A stretch of 12,610 bases of DNA from Prevotella sp. UBA4268 (GCA_002395135.1 DGWC01000041.1:53049-65658), one strand, 5' to 3'; shown: positions 1-7,368, counted from the stretch's first letter. Notes: generated from the sequence alone by a model not told the origin. Translations and numbers: made by a program.

Positions 1-74
1 AGGAACATATCGCCGTTGGACATGTCACGAAACACGACGGGGCGATAGTTTTCGGGATGAATACCTTTTTTCAT
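1..74 (-). CDS. rpmE2: 50S ribosomal protein L31 type B (5' part, cut by window edge)
   Basis: Reading the minus strand from an ATG at 72-74 gives 24 complete codons beginning MKKGIHPENYRPVVF and continuing RDMSNGDMF. This is the characteristic N-terminus of type B L31, a zinc-independent large-subunit ribosomal protein. The rest of the gene lies beyond position 1. Type B L31 proteins lack the CxxC zinc ligands of type A, and no cysteine appears in the visible part. The start is the only in-frame ATG near the family N-terminus, and a promoter sits about 50 bp upstream (127-158). Identification is from recognition of the conserved N-terminus; the partial length is the only limitation. Confidence 0.93.
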   Translation of the reverse strand, partial: MKKGIHPENYRPVVFRDMSNGDMF

Positions 75-119
75 TTTCTTGTTTAAATAATATTGTTTAT
101 AATTCTGTTATTCACATTA

Positions 120-153
120 TGGGCTGCAAAATTACAAAGAATTTTGCAGCCCA
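120..153. repeat. Perfect 14-bp inverted repeat overlapping the rpmE2 promoter
   Basis: The left arm TGGGCTGCAAAATT (120-133) and right arm AATTTTGCAGCCCA (140-153) are perfectly complementary around a 6-nt loop. On the plus strand it is followed by a T-rich tract (160-176); on the minus strand, the direction of both flanking genes, there is no T-run after it. It could be an operator over the rpmE2 -7 box, a U-run-less terminator for the lipoprotein operon, or both. The structure is certain; its role is not. Confidence 0.6.
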
Positions 154-158
154 CCAAA
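127..158 (-). promoter_or_regulatory. Bacteroidetes-type promoter for rpmE2
   Basis: On the minus strand, TTTG (155-158) is followed after 20 bp by TAATTTTG (127-134). This matches the Bacteroidetes primary-sigma consensus TTTG-N19-21-TAnnTTTG. The predicted transcription start is near 120, giving a leader of about 45 nt before the rpmE2 ATG. The elements are embedded in the inverted repeat at 120-153. Confidence 0.7.
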
Positions 159-251
159 TATTTTTGCTTTTTTTTGATTTATACCGCTGTGACGGTAGCA
201 TTTACGTGCTCTTCTTCACAACGGGATACTGTAATCAGCAACTTTCCACGC

Positions 252-1262
252 TTATTCAACGCTGACGCTCTCAATCTCCCAAGTGCCGGCCTTGGTAGCC
301 GTACTGATATACTTCAAGGCAATCTGCACATTGCTCTTGCCAGCAAAAGAGGTCATGTCGGCTGTTGCATCAAAGAATGTCCAGCCCAAACTGGTCGGCC
401 AATTAGACAGGGTGAGTTCTGTCCAGTTCGTGCCATCGGTGGATGCCAATACCAATGCCTGCTTCTTGGCGGTGTCTATGTCAAGGAAGAAGTTGATGGC
501 ATGACGAATCTTCAGCGTAGCCTTTGACACACCTGTGAGATTGAACTTAGGAGAAACCAGCATCGACTCACTGTCATAATTGACTGAACTGGCATAAGCA
601 GTGGCCACCATACCATACCTGTTATCATATTTCCAGATACTTGCAATCTCTGACGGTTTTGTCTTGTCCGAGATAGTCCATTCGCCCTGACCTTTCGACT
701 TGAAGTCCATGCTATAGACACCTGTGCTGGGCGTTGGTGTGTCACCGCCACCGGGCTTGTTGCCCACATCCTTGCCATCGATCTTCGCATAACTGGTGTT
801 CTTGAAGCCAGGAACGCCGAAATAGGTGGCGATATCACCATAGAGCAGTACTTCCTTCTTCAGGTTTCCGGGATTGTCTTTCAGGTTCAGACCCGTGCGC
901 ACAGTTCCCGATGGCAACTGCACCGGCATACACTTCGATGCATCTGTCTCATTGGCTGAAGCAGCCAGCAGCAAATTAGTTGCCGACACTTCGCCCGATG
1001 TAGAGAAGGTTGCACCCTCTGAAAATACCTGACCACTGACATAACCCACGATATAACCCTTCACGAACACTTTCTCCTGACTTGCCTTGGCAATGGCTGA
1101 TGCCACATCATAAGGATCGCTCTCGGTACCTTTACCAGAAACATCTTCACCGCCATCAGGATTAATCACCGGCATGTCGTATGGCATGGGTACATCCTCA
1201 CAACTTGTTAATGTCATTGCCGCCATGGCAAACGCAAACATTGAATAAAATAACTTTTTCAT
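252..1262 (-). CDS. Outer-membrane lipoprotein with DUF6359-like OB-fold domain and C-terminal choice-of-anchor-J-like domain
   Basis: The 336-residue product starts at the ATG at 1260-1262. An upstream in-frame start at 1304 would add 14 charged residues before the signal peptide, so I reject it. Residues 1-21 form a lipoprotein signal peptide ending in the lipobox LTSC, with an acidic residue after the cysteine. About residues 40-165 contain VFVKGYIVGYVSG, an NLLLAAS strand, VQLPSG and YGDIATYFGVPGFKNT, a pattern I associate with DUF6359-type OB-fold domains of Bacteroidetes. A Gly/Pro/Thr linker follows (about 168-180). From about residue 181 comes a jelly-roll domain of choice-of-anchor-J type (SMDF, SESMLVSPKFNL, WTELTLSNWP, WEIESVSV). 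It is the last gene of the receptor operon, 67 bp after the DUF5689 gene, and is probably a ligand-binding partner of the receptor. The ligand is unknown. Confidence 0.85.
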   Translation of the reverse strand: MKKLFYSMFAFAMAAMTLTSCEDVPMPYDMPVINPDGGEDVSGKGTESDPYDVASAIAKASQEKVFVKGYIVGYVSGQVFSEGATFSTSGEVSATNLLLAASANETDASKCMPVQLPSGTVRTGLNLKDNPGNLKKEVLLYGDIATYFGVPGFKNTSYAKIDGKDVGNKPGGGDTPTPSTGVYSMDFKSKGQGEWTISDKTKPSEIASIWKYDNRYGMVATAYASSVNYDSESMLVSPKFNLTGVSKATLKIRHAINFFLDIDTAKKQALVLASTDGTNWTELTLSNWPTSLGWTFFDATADMTSFAGKSNVQIALKYISTATKAGTWEIESVSVE

Positions 1263-1329
1263 GTCTATATTATTATTTGATTTTTCTCGTTTATGCTTTT
1301 TCAAGTCAATTCTTCTGTCTGGAATGGAA

Positions 1330-2220
1330 TCAATTCACGATTTCAACATCGTCCAGGCTGCGGATAATGATCTCCCAACTACTGTCGTAGCGTTTCAGAA
1401 TGCCCGTGATGTTCAGTTTGCCGTGAGGCAGCAGTTTGTTTGCAAAGTCGCAATAGGGACTGGTGTAAAGCATCACGGTGGTTTTCTGTTCGTTGAAGTA
1501 CCACGAAGTGGAATAGCCAGCCTCCGGATCGGCATAGACAGAACTGCTGTTGAAGGAGAGCGATACTGCCCTTCCCGCTTCTGAATCATAATAGGAGCCG
1601 TTTTTGAACGATACGTTCTTCAGCGTTCCCAGTTTACCGGCATCGTTGTCAAGATTCCAACTGGTGGCGGTATTGCCCTCGGCAAACACCTCGGGTTCTA
1701 TCACTTTCTTATTGCCAGTAATCTTGAAATGCGACATCCACTCCATGCGGCTCATACGGCTCACGTATGTCTGGTTGCGGTTGTTGGTATATGGCACGCC
1801 GATTTCCACCTGCTTGCGGTAGTTACCCACATACAAGCCCTTGAGTTCCACAATGATTTCGGCACCCACGGGCAGGTATCCGCAAATTCCTCCTTGCTGC
1901 ACGGCCACGCAGATGGCACCGGTAGCATCCTGAATCCATACTTCATTGTATATGTTTCCCGTGATATCGTTGGCTGTCACATATCCTTTTATTTGAGTAT
2001 TCTCAGTGACCTGCTGATAACTAACGCCATCACGATAGTCGGTCTTCAGCACATTGCTATACACACTCTTCAATTGTGCAATGGTGAGCAGGTTCGACTC
2101 AGTAATGCTGTTGTTGCCATAGGGCGCATCCGACGTCCATGTTTCATCGTACCCACCGTCCATACAACCGGTAAGCACGCCGAAAAGCAATCCTGTAATG
2201 ATATATTTCAGATTCTTCAT
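1330..2220 (-). CDS. DUF5689-domain lipoprotein
   Basis: The 296-residue product starts at the ATG at 2218-2220. Residues 1-19 are a lipoprotein signal peptide with lipobox LTGC (Cys19), followed by an Asp/Glu-rich stretch that may favour surface export in Bacteroidetes. Residues about 44-150 fit DUF5689: LLTIAQLKSVY, then TQIKGYVTANDITGNIYNEV, WIQDATGAICVAV, LPVGAEIIVELKGLYVGNY and a VEIGVPY strand. DUF5689 looks like an OB-fold-type beta barrel in this family. The C-terminal half (about 170-296) is beta-rich and ends in a second barrel-like stretch (KLNITGILKRYDSSWEIIIRSLDDVEIV), which resembles the common OB-like tail of these proteins. It lies 30 bp after the TonB receptor stop and is presumably co-transcribed as its lipoprotein partner. 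Binding specificity cannot be read from sequence. Confidence 0.88.
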   Translation of the reverse strand: MKNLKYIITGLLFGVLTGCMDGGYDETWTSDAPYGNNSITESNLLTIAQLKSVYSNVLKTDYRDGVSYQQVTENTQIKGYVTANDITGNIYNEVWIQDATGAICVAVQQGGICGYLPVGAEIIVELKGLYVGNYRKQVEIGVPYTNNRNQTYVSRMSRMEWMSHFKITGNKKVIEPEVFAEGNTATSWNLDNDAGKLGTLKNVSFKNGSYYDSEAGRAVSLSFNSSSVYADPEAGYSTSWYFNEQKTTVMLYTSPYCDFANKLLPHGKLNITGILKRYDSSWEIIIRSLDDVEIVN

Positions 2221-2250
2221 GTCTGTTTATGAATTATGATTTATAATTAC

Positions 2251-4797
2251 TTAAAACCTATAGGCAAGGTTCAACATTCCGTTGGTGCCTAGTGCATAGA
2301 ACACTTTGGGGTTCTTGGTGAACTTATAGGCACGCACATTACCGCTGCTGGTATAGTCAGAGCGTCCCTGTTCGAATCCCCAAGTGGTGATGTTCTGGTT
2401 ATTCAGGATATTGGCAACCATCAAATTAATAGAGAGTGAGCCTTTCTTCAGGCGGATACTTCTGCCGATGGAACCATCGACCATGATACCTCCATGGCCT
2501 TTCGACTGTTCGAGCACACCGGGAAGGAAGTTTCCTTCGTTGTCATATACATCTTTATATACGGCATGTCTGTTGTCGAGCGACTGCTGATAATAGAAAC
2601 AAGGAGCACTTGACAAATAAATGCGGTCATACCAGTTGCAGTTCAAGTCGATATACCAACCGCGACTGTGGTAACTGAGTCCTAAACTGGCAGCAGTGAG
2701 CGGAGTGCCATTCTCGCGATGATTCTTGTTGAAGCAGATATCATCCACATAAACGCCCTTGGTGGAGTTCATGTATCTCACATTTGCATTCTTTTTGTTC
2801 TTGGCATCACTGTAAGTACCCAGCAACACCACGTCGAAGGCTGATGTAACCTTGAAACGCGCACCGGCCTCGATACCATAATGCTCTTTCTGCTGTCCGG
2901 TCAGAGACACATAAGAGAAGGAATTAATATCGTCGTAATAGAAATTCTGCCACTCTGTGACATTGTCTATCAGACTGTAATAGGCGTTGATGTTCATCTT
3001 CACCCATGAGTTCTGGTATGCATAGCCAAAGTCGGCACTGATAATACGCTCATTTTTCAAGTTGGCAACGAAGTCGTTGTTGATTTCGGGCGAAGCAAAG
3101 GCTGTGGATGCAGTAGGTGCCTTCCACTCATATCCTGCTCCAAAGGAGAATATTTGTCCGCCTCCGGCATTCCATGTGGCATTTCCCTTCACGCCGCCAT
3201 CGAGGAATTTCGCCGTTCCGCTCTTGCCATAGGAGTTGTCTACAGCCATACCGTTGCGCATTTTACCGTCGCGCTGCATCGAAGTGCCTGCCACTTTGCC
3301 GGCTGCCATCAAATGCCAACCGCCAACATTTGTATAGATACTTGTCCAAGCCGTTGCCTTGTTCACAAGAATGCTGTAGTCATAACCAAACTTATCGCCT
3401 TCGCAAATCAGTGCATTGGGATGATTCACGTCATACTGCACGCGGTCGTCTGCCTCGTCATAAGTGCCAAGCGCATACGTGTTGATGTTATGGAACTGTG
3501 TGGCACCCAGCATGTCTTCCATCGTCTGGTAGTGGCGGCCGTTGTTGGTGCCGAAGTTCACGCCCAGATTATAAGTGGTATTCTTGCTCAACTGCGTGTT
3601 CAACGTAGAAGAAACGTTGATATTCAGCACATCGTTATGCTTTGCCTGGATATAATACATGGCATCACCTCCCTGCAAAGACACCTGGCGGTTGGAATAA
3701 ATCAGACGGTCGAAATCTATCTGGCGGTTAGCCTTCACGCTGAGATAGTCGCGGGCAGTGATCCAGTTCTCCAGACATTGCTCAGTGCGGTTGTAGGTAT
3801 CCGTCTCATCCCACACGTCGAAATAATTACTTGGCATCAGTTTCCAGTAATCCGGCTGCGGGTTATCGCTGTTGTTGTAGTTCAACTTGGTGCTCTTATA
3901 CATGGAATACTTACCAAGCACACTGGTCACCAGTTTTGTATCATGGTCGATGTTCCAGTCCCATGTGGCAAGCACGGTGGGAGCGAAATCGTTCACCACG
4001 CGCGAGTTGCGCTTCTTTCCGCCCTGCCATCCCCAATAGGGATTGTAGTAACGGTCATTGGCAATCCAGTACATTTCATCCGTAGAGGCACCTTGCGAAG
4101 CGCGCTCCGTGGGATTTCCCCAAGTAACGAGCGAGATGGAATGCTGGTCGTTGATGAGTTTCTGCACCCCGAGGAAATAACTCAGCGCATTATAGAACGT
4201 GCCTTCCACATAGCCGCGGTCGGCCCATCTGTAGGTGATGTTTGCACTGTAGGCCCAACCTTTCTCGTTCAGTCCGGTGTTGTACGTATACATTCCGCGC
4301 ATGGTGTAGTTACGGTTGGCTGCACTCAACGTGATGCGGTGGCCTGCTGCCATCTGCGCCGGTCGGAAGTTGTAGTTGTTACTACCAGCCATGCCGGGCA
4401 TGGAAAAGTTATTGCTTTCAAACGGCAATGCAAATTCCACGTTACGTGTCTGCTGGTTCAAACCGCCCACCATGGAATAGCGGAACTGTCCCGTCTCCAT
4501 GTCATTGGCCGGTGCACCATTGATAAACACGTCGTTGTATTTCTGATTAAATGCACGGTACCGAAAACGCACAGGCGAGAATAGGAATCCCACTTCACCC
4601 GCATAAATGTTATTGTTCGAGTTGATAATCGTCACATTCTGCGACATATCGTCATCCTCGCCCAATTGCGCCTCAGTGAAGGTGAAAGCCTGTTCGACGG
4701 ACGAACTGGTTTTCTGTCCCTCCGTCTGTTCCGTTTGGGCAATTGCCAACGAAGCATAGCAGAGAGAGATCACAACTAATTTTAACTTTTTCTGCAT
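2251..4797 (-). CDS. TonB-dependent outer-membrane receptor (SusC-like, no N-terminal carboxypeptidase-like domain)
   Basis: The 848-residue product starts at the ATG at 4795-4797. The longer reading from 4854 runs through the promoter and is rejected. Residues 1-20 are a signal peptide ending AIA before Gln21. A plug domain follows: SPVRFRYRAFNQKYNDVFING at about residues 72-92, then DMETGQFRYSMVGGLN. The rest is a large beta barrel with alternating aromatic strands, ending in the outer-membrane C-terminal signature LNLAYRF. Most Bacteroidetes receptors of this type carry a carboxypeptidase-regulatory-like domain before the plug; here only about 50 residues, acidic near their end (GEDDD), separate signal peptide and plug. 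It heads the operon with two OB-fold-type lipoproteins and is divergent from a secreted nuclease-fold enzyme. The family performs TonB/proton-motive-force-driven import of large or scarce ligands; the ligand here is unknown. Confidence 0.93.
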   Translation of the reverse strand: MQKKLKLVVISLCYASLAIAQTEQTEGQKTSSSVEQAFTFTEAQLGEDDDMSQNVTIINSNNNIYAGEVGFLFSPVRFRYRAFNQKYNDVFINGAPANDMETGQFRYSMVGGLNQQTRNVEFALPFESNNFSMPGMAGSNNYNFRPAQMAAGHRITLSAANRNYTMRGMYTYNTGLNEKGWAYSANITYRWADRGYVEGTFYNALSYFLGVQKLINDQHSISLVTWGNPTERASQGASTDEMYWIANDRYYNPYWGWQGGKKRNSRVVNDFAPTVLATWDWNIDHDTKLVTSVLGKYSMYKSTKLNYNNSDNPQPDYWKLMPSNYFDVWDETDTYNRTEQCLENWITARDYLSVKANRQIDFDRLIYSNRQVSLQGGDAMYYIQAKHNDVLNINVSSTLNTQLSKNTTYNLGVNFGTNNGRHYQTMEDMLGATQFHNINTYALGTYDEADDRVQYDVNHPNALICEGDKFGYDYSILVNKATAWTSIYTNVGGWHLMAAGKVAGTSMQRDGKMRNGMAVDNSYGKSGTAKFLDGGVKGNATWNAGGGQIFSFGAGYEWKAPTASTAFASPEINNDFVANLKNERIISADFGYAYQNSWVKMNINAYYSLIDNVTEWQNFYYDDINSFSYVSLTGQQKEHYGIEAGARFKVTSAFDVVLLGTYSDAKNKKNANVRYMNSTKGVYVDDICFNKNHRENGTPLTAASLGLSYHSRGWYIDLNCNWYDRIYLSSAPCFYYQQSLDNRHAVYKDVYDNEGNFLPGVLEQSKGHGGIMVDGSIGRSIRLKKGSLSINLMVANILNNQNITTWGFEQGRSDYTSSGNVRAYKFTKNPKVFYALGTNGMLNLAYRF

Positions 4798-4824
4798 AAT
4801 AGTAGTTTTGATTCTATTTTTCTG

Positions 4825-4855
4825 CAAATATAGGTATATTTGTTTAAAATACAAA
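4825..4855 (-). promoter_or_regulatory. Promoter of the TonB receptor operon
   Basis: On the minus strand, TTTG (4852-4855) is followed after 19 bp by TATATTTG (4825-4832), a full match to the Bacteroidetes promoter consensus. Transcription would begin around 4818, about 20 nt before the receptor ATG. The -7 element is one arm of a palindrome whose other arm is a -7 match on the plus strand (4835-4842). Confidence 0.75.
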
Positions 4856-4915
4856 ATGTTTTTTTAGATTTCTTCAATAATTAGATGGATAATTCCGATT
4901 AATTTTGTAACTTTG
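4835..4915 (+). promoter_or_regulatory. Candidate promoter elements for the nuclease-glycosylase-uridine kinase operon
   Basis: Two plus-strand matches to the TAnnTTTG -7 element lie upstream of the 4937 start: TATATTTG at 4835-4842, in the shared palindrome, and TAACTTTG at 4908-4915. Neither has a good TTTG at 19-21 bp; for the first, the nearest TTTG is 24 bp away. The second would give a leader of only about 15 nt. I cannot decide which is used. Confidence 0.45.
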
Positions 4916-4936
4916 CGACATAAAACTTACCAAATC

Positions 4937-5986
4937 ATGAAAAGACAGAACTTGCTCATCTTGGCGCTTTCGTTTATCATTGCCTTAAGCGCCAACGCAC
5001 AGAAGAAATTTTCTGTGTATGCCGTAGGCTTCTATAATCAAGAGAACTTATTCGACACCTGTCATGACGAAGGGAAAAACGACTACGAGTTCCTCCCCAC
5101 AGGCAGTTACAGATGGAATGCGCTCAAATATACCCACAAACTGCAGAACATGGCCCGCGCACTCGCAGACATGGGAACAGACAAACTGCCGGGATTGGGC
5201 TGCGCCATCATCGGACTCTCTGAGGTTGAGAATGCCAAAGCACTACAGGATCTCGTTTCGCAGGAGCCGCTGCGCGCCCGCAACATGCAGTTCGCACACA
5301 TAGAAGGTCCCGACCGCCGCGGTGTGGATTGTGCACTGCTCTATAATCCGGCCCTTTTCACAGTGAATTCCGTCACCCTACACCCCTACGTGCAAGAACT
5401 TGAGCAAGACAGTGCCTTCTTTACACGTGGTTTTCTTACCGTTACCGGTACGCTGGCCGACGAACCCGTCACCGCAATTGTATGTCACTGGCCCAGCCGT
5501 TTCAGCACATCGTTCTATCGCGAATCGGCAGGCAGACAAGTTCGTGCCATCAAAGATGCCTTGCTGAAAGAGAATCCCGACATGAAAGTGTTTGTGATGG
5601 GCGACCTCAACGACGATCCTTCCGACAAGAGTCTGACGGAAGGACTGAAGTGCAAGTCGGAAATCAACAAGACCAATGACGGAGAAATGTATAATCCATG
5701 GTATAATGTTCTGGTGAAGCAAGGAAAAGGAACGCTTACCTATAATAGTGCATGGAACCTGTTCGACCAGATTGTAATGACTCCCAACCTGCTCGACCGG
5801 AAAGGAAAGAAAGACTACAGCAAACTGACATATCTGAACAAGCAGATTTTCATTCGCGACTATCTGCTGCAGACAGAGGGGAAATATAAAGGAAGTCCCA
5901 AGAGAACACATGCCGGCGGCGTTTGGCTTGACGGATACAGCGACCACCTCCCAGTAGTGGTCTATCTCGTGAAAGAGCAGAAATAA
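4937..5986 (+). CDS. Secreted endonuclease/exonuclease/phosphatase-family enzyme
   Basis: The 349-residue product starts at the ATG at 4937. The in-frame ATG at 4913 lies inside a -7 promoter match and would put charged residues before the signal peptide. Residues 1-21 are a Sec signal peptide (ALSANA before Gln22) without a lipobox cysteine, so export to periplasm or beyond is predicted. The catalytic landmarks of the Mg-dependent EEP fold are present: FYNQENLFD (Asn34, Glu36), LSEVEN (Glu96), GPDRRGVDCALLY (Asp131), CHWPSR (His184), GDLNDDP (Asp223, Asn225) and YSDHLPVVV (Asp336, His337). The fold covers DNases, phosphodiesterases and inositol or lipid phosphatases; the RRGVD and CHWPSR motifs are typical of the bacterial secreted nuclease-like group, but substrate is not decided by sequence. 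It is first in a tight plus-strand operon (19 bp to the next gene) and divergent from the TonB receptor operon. Confidence 0.9.
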   Translation: MKRQNLLILALSFIIALSANAQKKFSVYAVGFYNQENLFDTCHDEGKNDYEFLPTGSYRWNALKYTHKLQNMARALADMGTDKLPGLGCAIIGLSEVENAKALQDLVSQEPLRARNMQFAHIEGPDRRGVDCALLYNPALFTVNSVTLHPYVQELEQDSAFFTRGFLTVTGTLADEPVTAIVCHWPSRFSTSFYRESAGRQVRAIKDALLKENPDMKVFVMGDLNDDPSDKSLTEGLKCKSEINKTNDGEMYNPWYNVLVKQGKGTLTYNSAWNLFDQIVMTPNLLDRKGKKDYSKLTYLNKQIFIRDYLLQTEGKYKGSPKRTHAGGVWLDGYSDHLPVVVYLVKEQK

Positions 5987-6005
5987 CGGCAGGATACATC
6001 CAGAC

Positions 6006-6641
6006 ATGAGCGAAACAGAGAAACATCCGCTGCAGCCGTTCCTCCCGGAAAACACGAAACTGCTAATGCTCGGCAGTTTTCCTCCGGCCAAGAAACGCTG
6101 GTGCATGGATTTCTTTTATCCCAACTTCACCAACGACATGTGGAGGATTGTGGGAATCGTCTTCTTTAACGACAAGGATTATTTCGTGGACAAGGATGAA
6201 AAAAGATTCCGCAGCGATGCCATCATCCCGTTTCTCAGCGAAACAGGTATCGGTCTGTACGACACGGCATGCGCTGTGATACGCACTAAGAACACGGCAT
6301 CCGACAAAGACCTTGAAATTGTTGAAGAAACCGATTTGGATGCGCTGCTCAAAAAGATACCGCACTGCACGTGCGTGGTGACAACCGGACAAAAAGCCAC
6401 GGATGTGTTCACCCAACATTTCCAAATGAAACAGCCGGCAGTGGGAAGCAGCGAGCCGTTTGTCTTCAACGGCCGCACGATGCTGCTCTATCGCATGCCC
6501 AGTTCATCCCGAGCCTATCCGATGAAACTGGAAAAGAAAGCAGAAAAGTATGCGCCCATGTTTGCCAGGTTCTTTCCAGAAAGTGTTTACTGCGAGGCAT
6601 GCACCCAGAACAAGGACAAATCCAAAGAAGAAACAATATAG
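6006..6641 (+). CDS. Uracil-DNA glycosylase superfamily protein
   Basis: The 211-residue cytoplasmic protein has no signal peptide. Motif A is LMLGSFPPAKKRW (about residues 20-32), followed by FFYPNFTNDMWRI (about 36-48). This resembles the G-S-x-P and N-x-F-W elements of the family 6 (hypoxanthine-DNA glycosylase-like) branch, with NDMW in place of the usual NQFW. The C-terminal motif MPSSSRAYP (about 164-172) corresponds to the conserved P-S-P-S-type DNA-intercalation loop. VVTTGQKATDVF in the middle fits the G-x-x-A strand of the fold. Such enzymes excise deaminated bases from DNA. It sits 19 bp after the nuclease-fold gene and 16 bp before uridine kinase, so it is most likely co-transcribed. 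The last 15 or so residues are a lysine/glutamate-rich tail. Family membership is fairly sure; the base specificity is not. Confidence 0.8.
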   Translation: MSETEKHPLQPFLPENTKLLMLGSFPPAKKRWCMDFFYPNFTNDMWRIVGIVFFNDKDYFVDKDEKRFRSDAIIPFLSETGIGLYDTACAVIRTKNTASDKDLEIVEETDLDALLKKIPHCTCVVTTGQKATDVFTQHFQMKQPAVGSSEPFVFNGRTMLLYRMPSSSRAYPMKLEKKAEKYAPMFARFFPESVYCEACTQNKDKSKEETI

Positions 6642-6657
6642 AAAATACACACATATT

Positions 6658-7278
6658 ATGACTATTATAGGAATTGCCGGTGGTACCGGCTCGGGAAAAA
6701 CTACCGTAGTGAAGAAAATCGTTGAAGCACTGCCGCCCCACTGCGTGGCCGTGGTTCCGCTTGACTCTTATTACAACGACACTTCTGACATGACACCAGA
6801 GGAGCGAAAACTCATCAATTTCGACCATCCAGACGCTTTCGACTGGAAATTACTGCACAAGCAGATTGCCATGCTCAAACGTGGTGAATCCATCGAGCAG
6901 CCCACCTATTCGTATGTACTGAGCAACCGACTGCCAGAAACGGTTCATGTGGAACCCAAACCCGTCATTATCATCGAAGGAATCATGACGCTCGTAGACA
7001 GAAAGTTGCGCAACATGATGGACTTGAAGATCTTCGTGGATACCGACAGTGATGAAAGGCTCATCCGCAACATCCTTCGCGACGTGGTGGAACGCGGCCG
7101 CACTGTAGACATGGTGCTTAACCGCTATCTGGAAGTGCTCAAGCCCATGCACGAACAATTCATTGAGCCTACCAAGAAATATGCCGACATCATCATTCCG
7201 CAGGGCGGAGAAAACCTGAAAGGCATCGGCATCATATGCAAATACATTGAAGGACTGGCAAGCAAATACGCGAAATAA
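6658..7278 (+). CDS. udk: Uridine kinase
   Basis: The 206-residue product starts at the ATG at 6658, which places the P-loop GGTGSGKT at residues 8-15; the longer upstream reading overlaps the glycosylase gene in another frame and is rejected. Other family marks are DSYYND (about 36-41), NFDHPDAFDW (about 54-63), PTYSYV, VIIIEGIMTL (Walker B region) and RDVVERGRTVD in the lid region. The enzyme phosphorylates uridine and cytidine to UMP and CMP with ATP or GTP, in pyrimidine salvage in the cytoplasm. Length is normal for Udk. It is the third gene of the nuclease-glycosylase operon, and a strong terminator follows 50 bp downstream. Confidence 0.95.
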   Translation: MTIIGIAGGTGSGKTTVVKKIVEALPPHCVAVVPLDSYYNDTSDMTPEERKLINFDHPDAFDWKLLHKQIAMLKRGESIEQPTYSYVLSNRLPETVHVEPKPVIIIEGIMTLVDRKLRNMMDLKIFVDTDSDERLIRNILRDVVERGRTVDMVLNRYLEVLKPMHEQFIEPTKKYADIIIPQGGENLKGIGIICKYIEGLASKYAK

Positions 7279-7328
7279 GGGGAAATGTCCCCGGAGACAG
7301 ACATCCTTCTGCATTCAGCAGGGGAAGA

Positions 7329-7363
7329 AAAAAATGGTAATAGTTGGACTATTGCCATTTTTT
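7329..7363. terminator. Bidirectional intrinsic terminator between udk and the metallophosphoesterase gene
   Basis: The arms AAAAAATGGTAATAGT (7329-7344) and ACTATTGCCATTTTTT (7348-7363) pair over 16 positions with a single T/G wobble and a 3-nt loop. The T-run in the right arm terminates plus-strand transcription, and the A-run in the left arm supplies a T-run on the minus strand. It lies between convergent genes and can serve both. Confidence 0.85.
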
Positions 7364-7368
7364 CGTAT

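Noticed and set aside
182..197. Small hairpin TACCG-CTGTGA-CGGTA after the choice-of-anchor-J lipoprotein gene
   Set aside because: A 5-bp stem without a following T-run is not convincing as a terminator.
93..527. Plus-strand reading frame of 144 codons covering the rpmE2 promoter
   Set aside because: It begins in the promoter and inverted repeat, then runs antisense through the lipoprotein gene; no family resemblance.
2225..2250. AT-rich repeat-like stretch between the receptor and DUF5689 genes
   Set aside because: It resembles the common AATTATGAATTA-type filler between Bacteroidales genes, but is too short and degenerate to call.
3154..4584. Long plus-strand reading frame of 476 codons
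   Set aside because: It is antisense to the TonB receptor gene, has His/Val/Ile-rich composition typical of a shadow frame, and shows no domain motif.
5378..6106. Minus-strand reading frame of 242 codons
   Set aside because: It is antisense to the EEP enzyme and the start of the glycosylase gene, both with clear motifs, and has no recognisable family.
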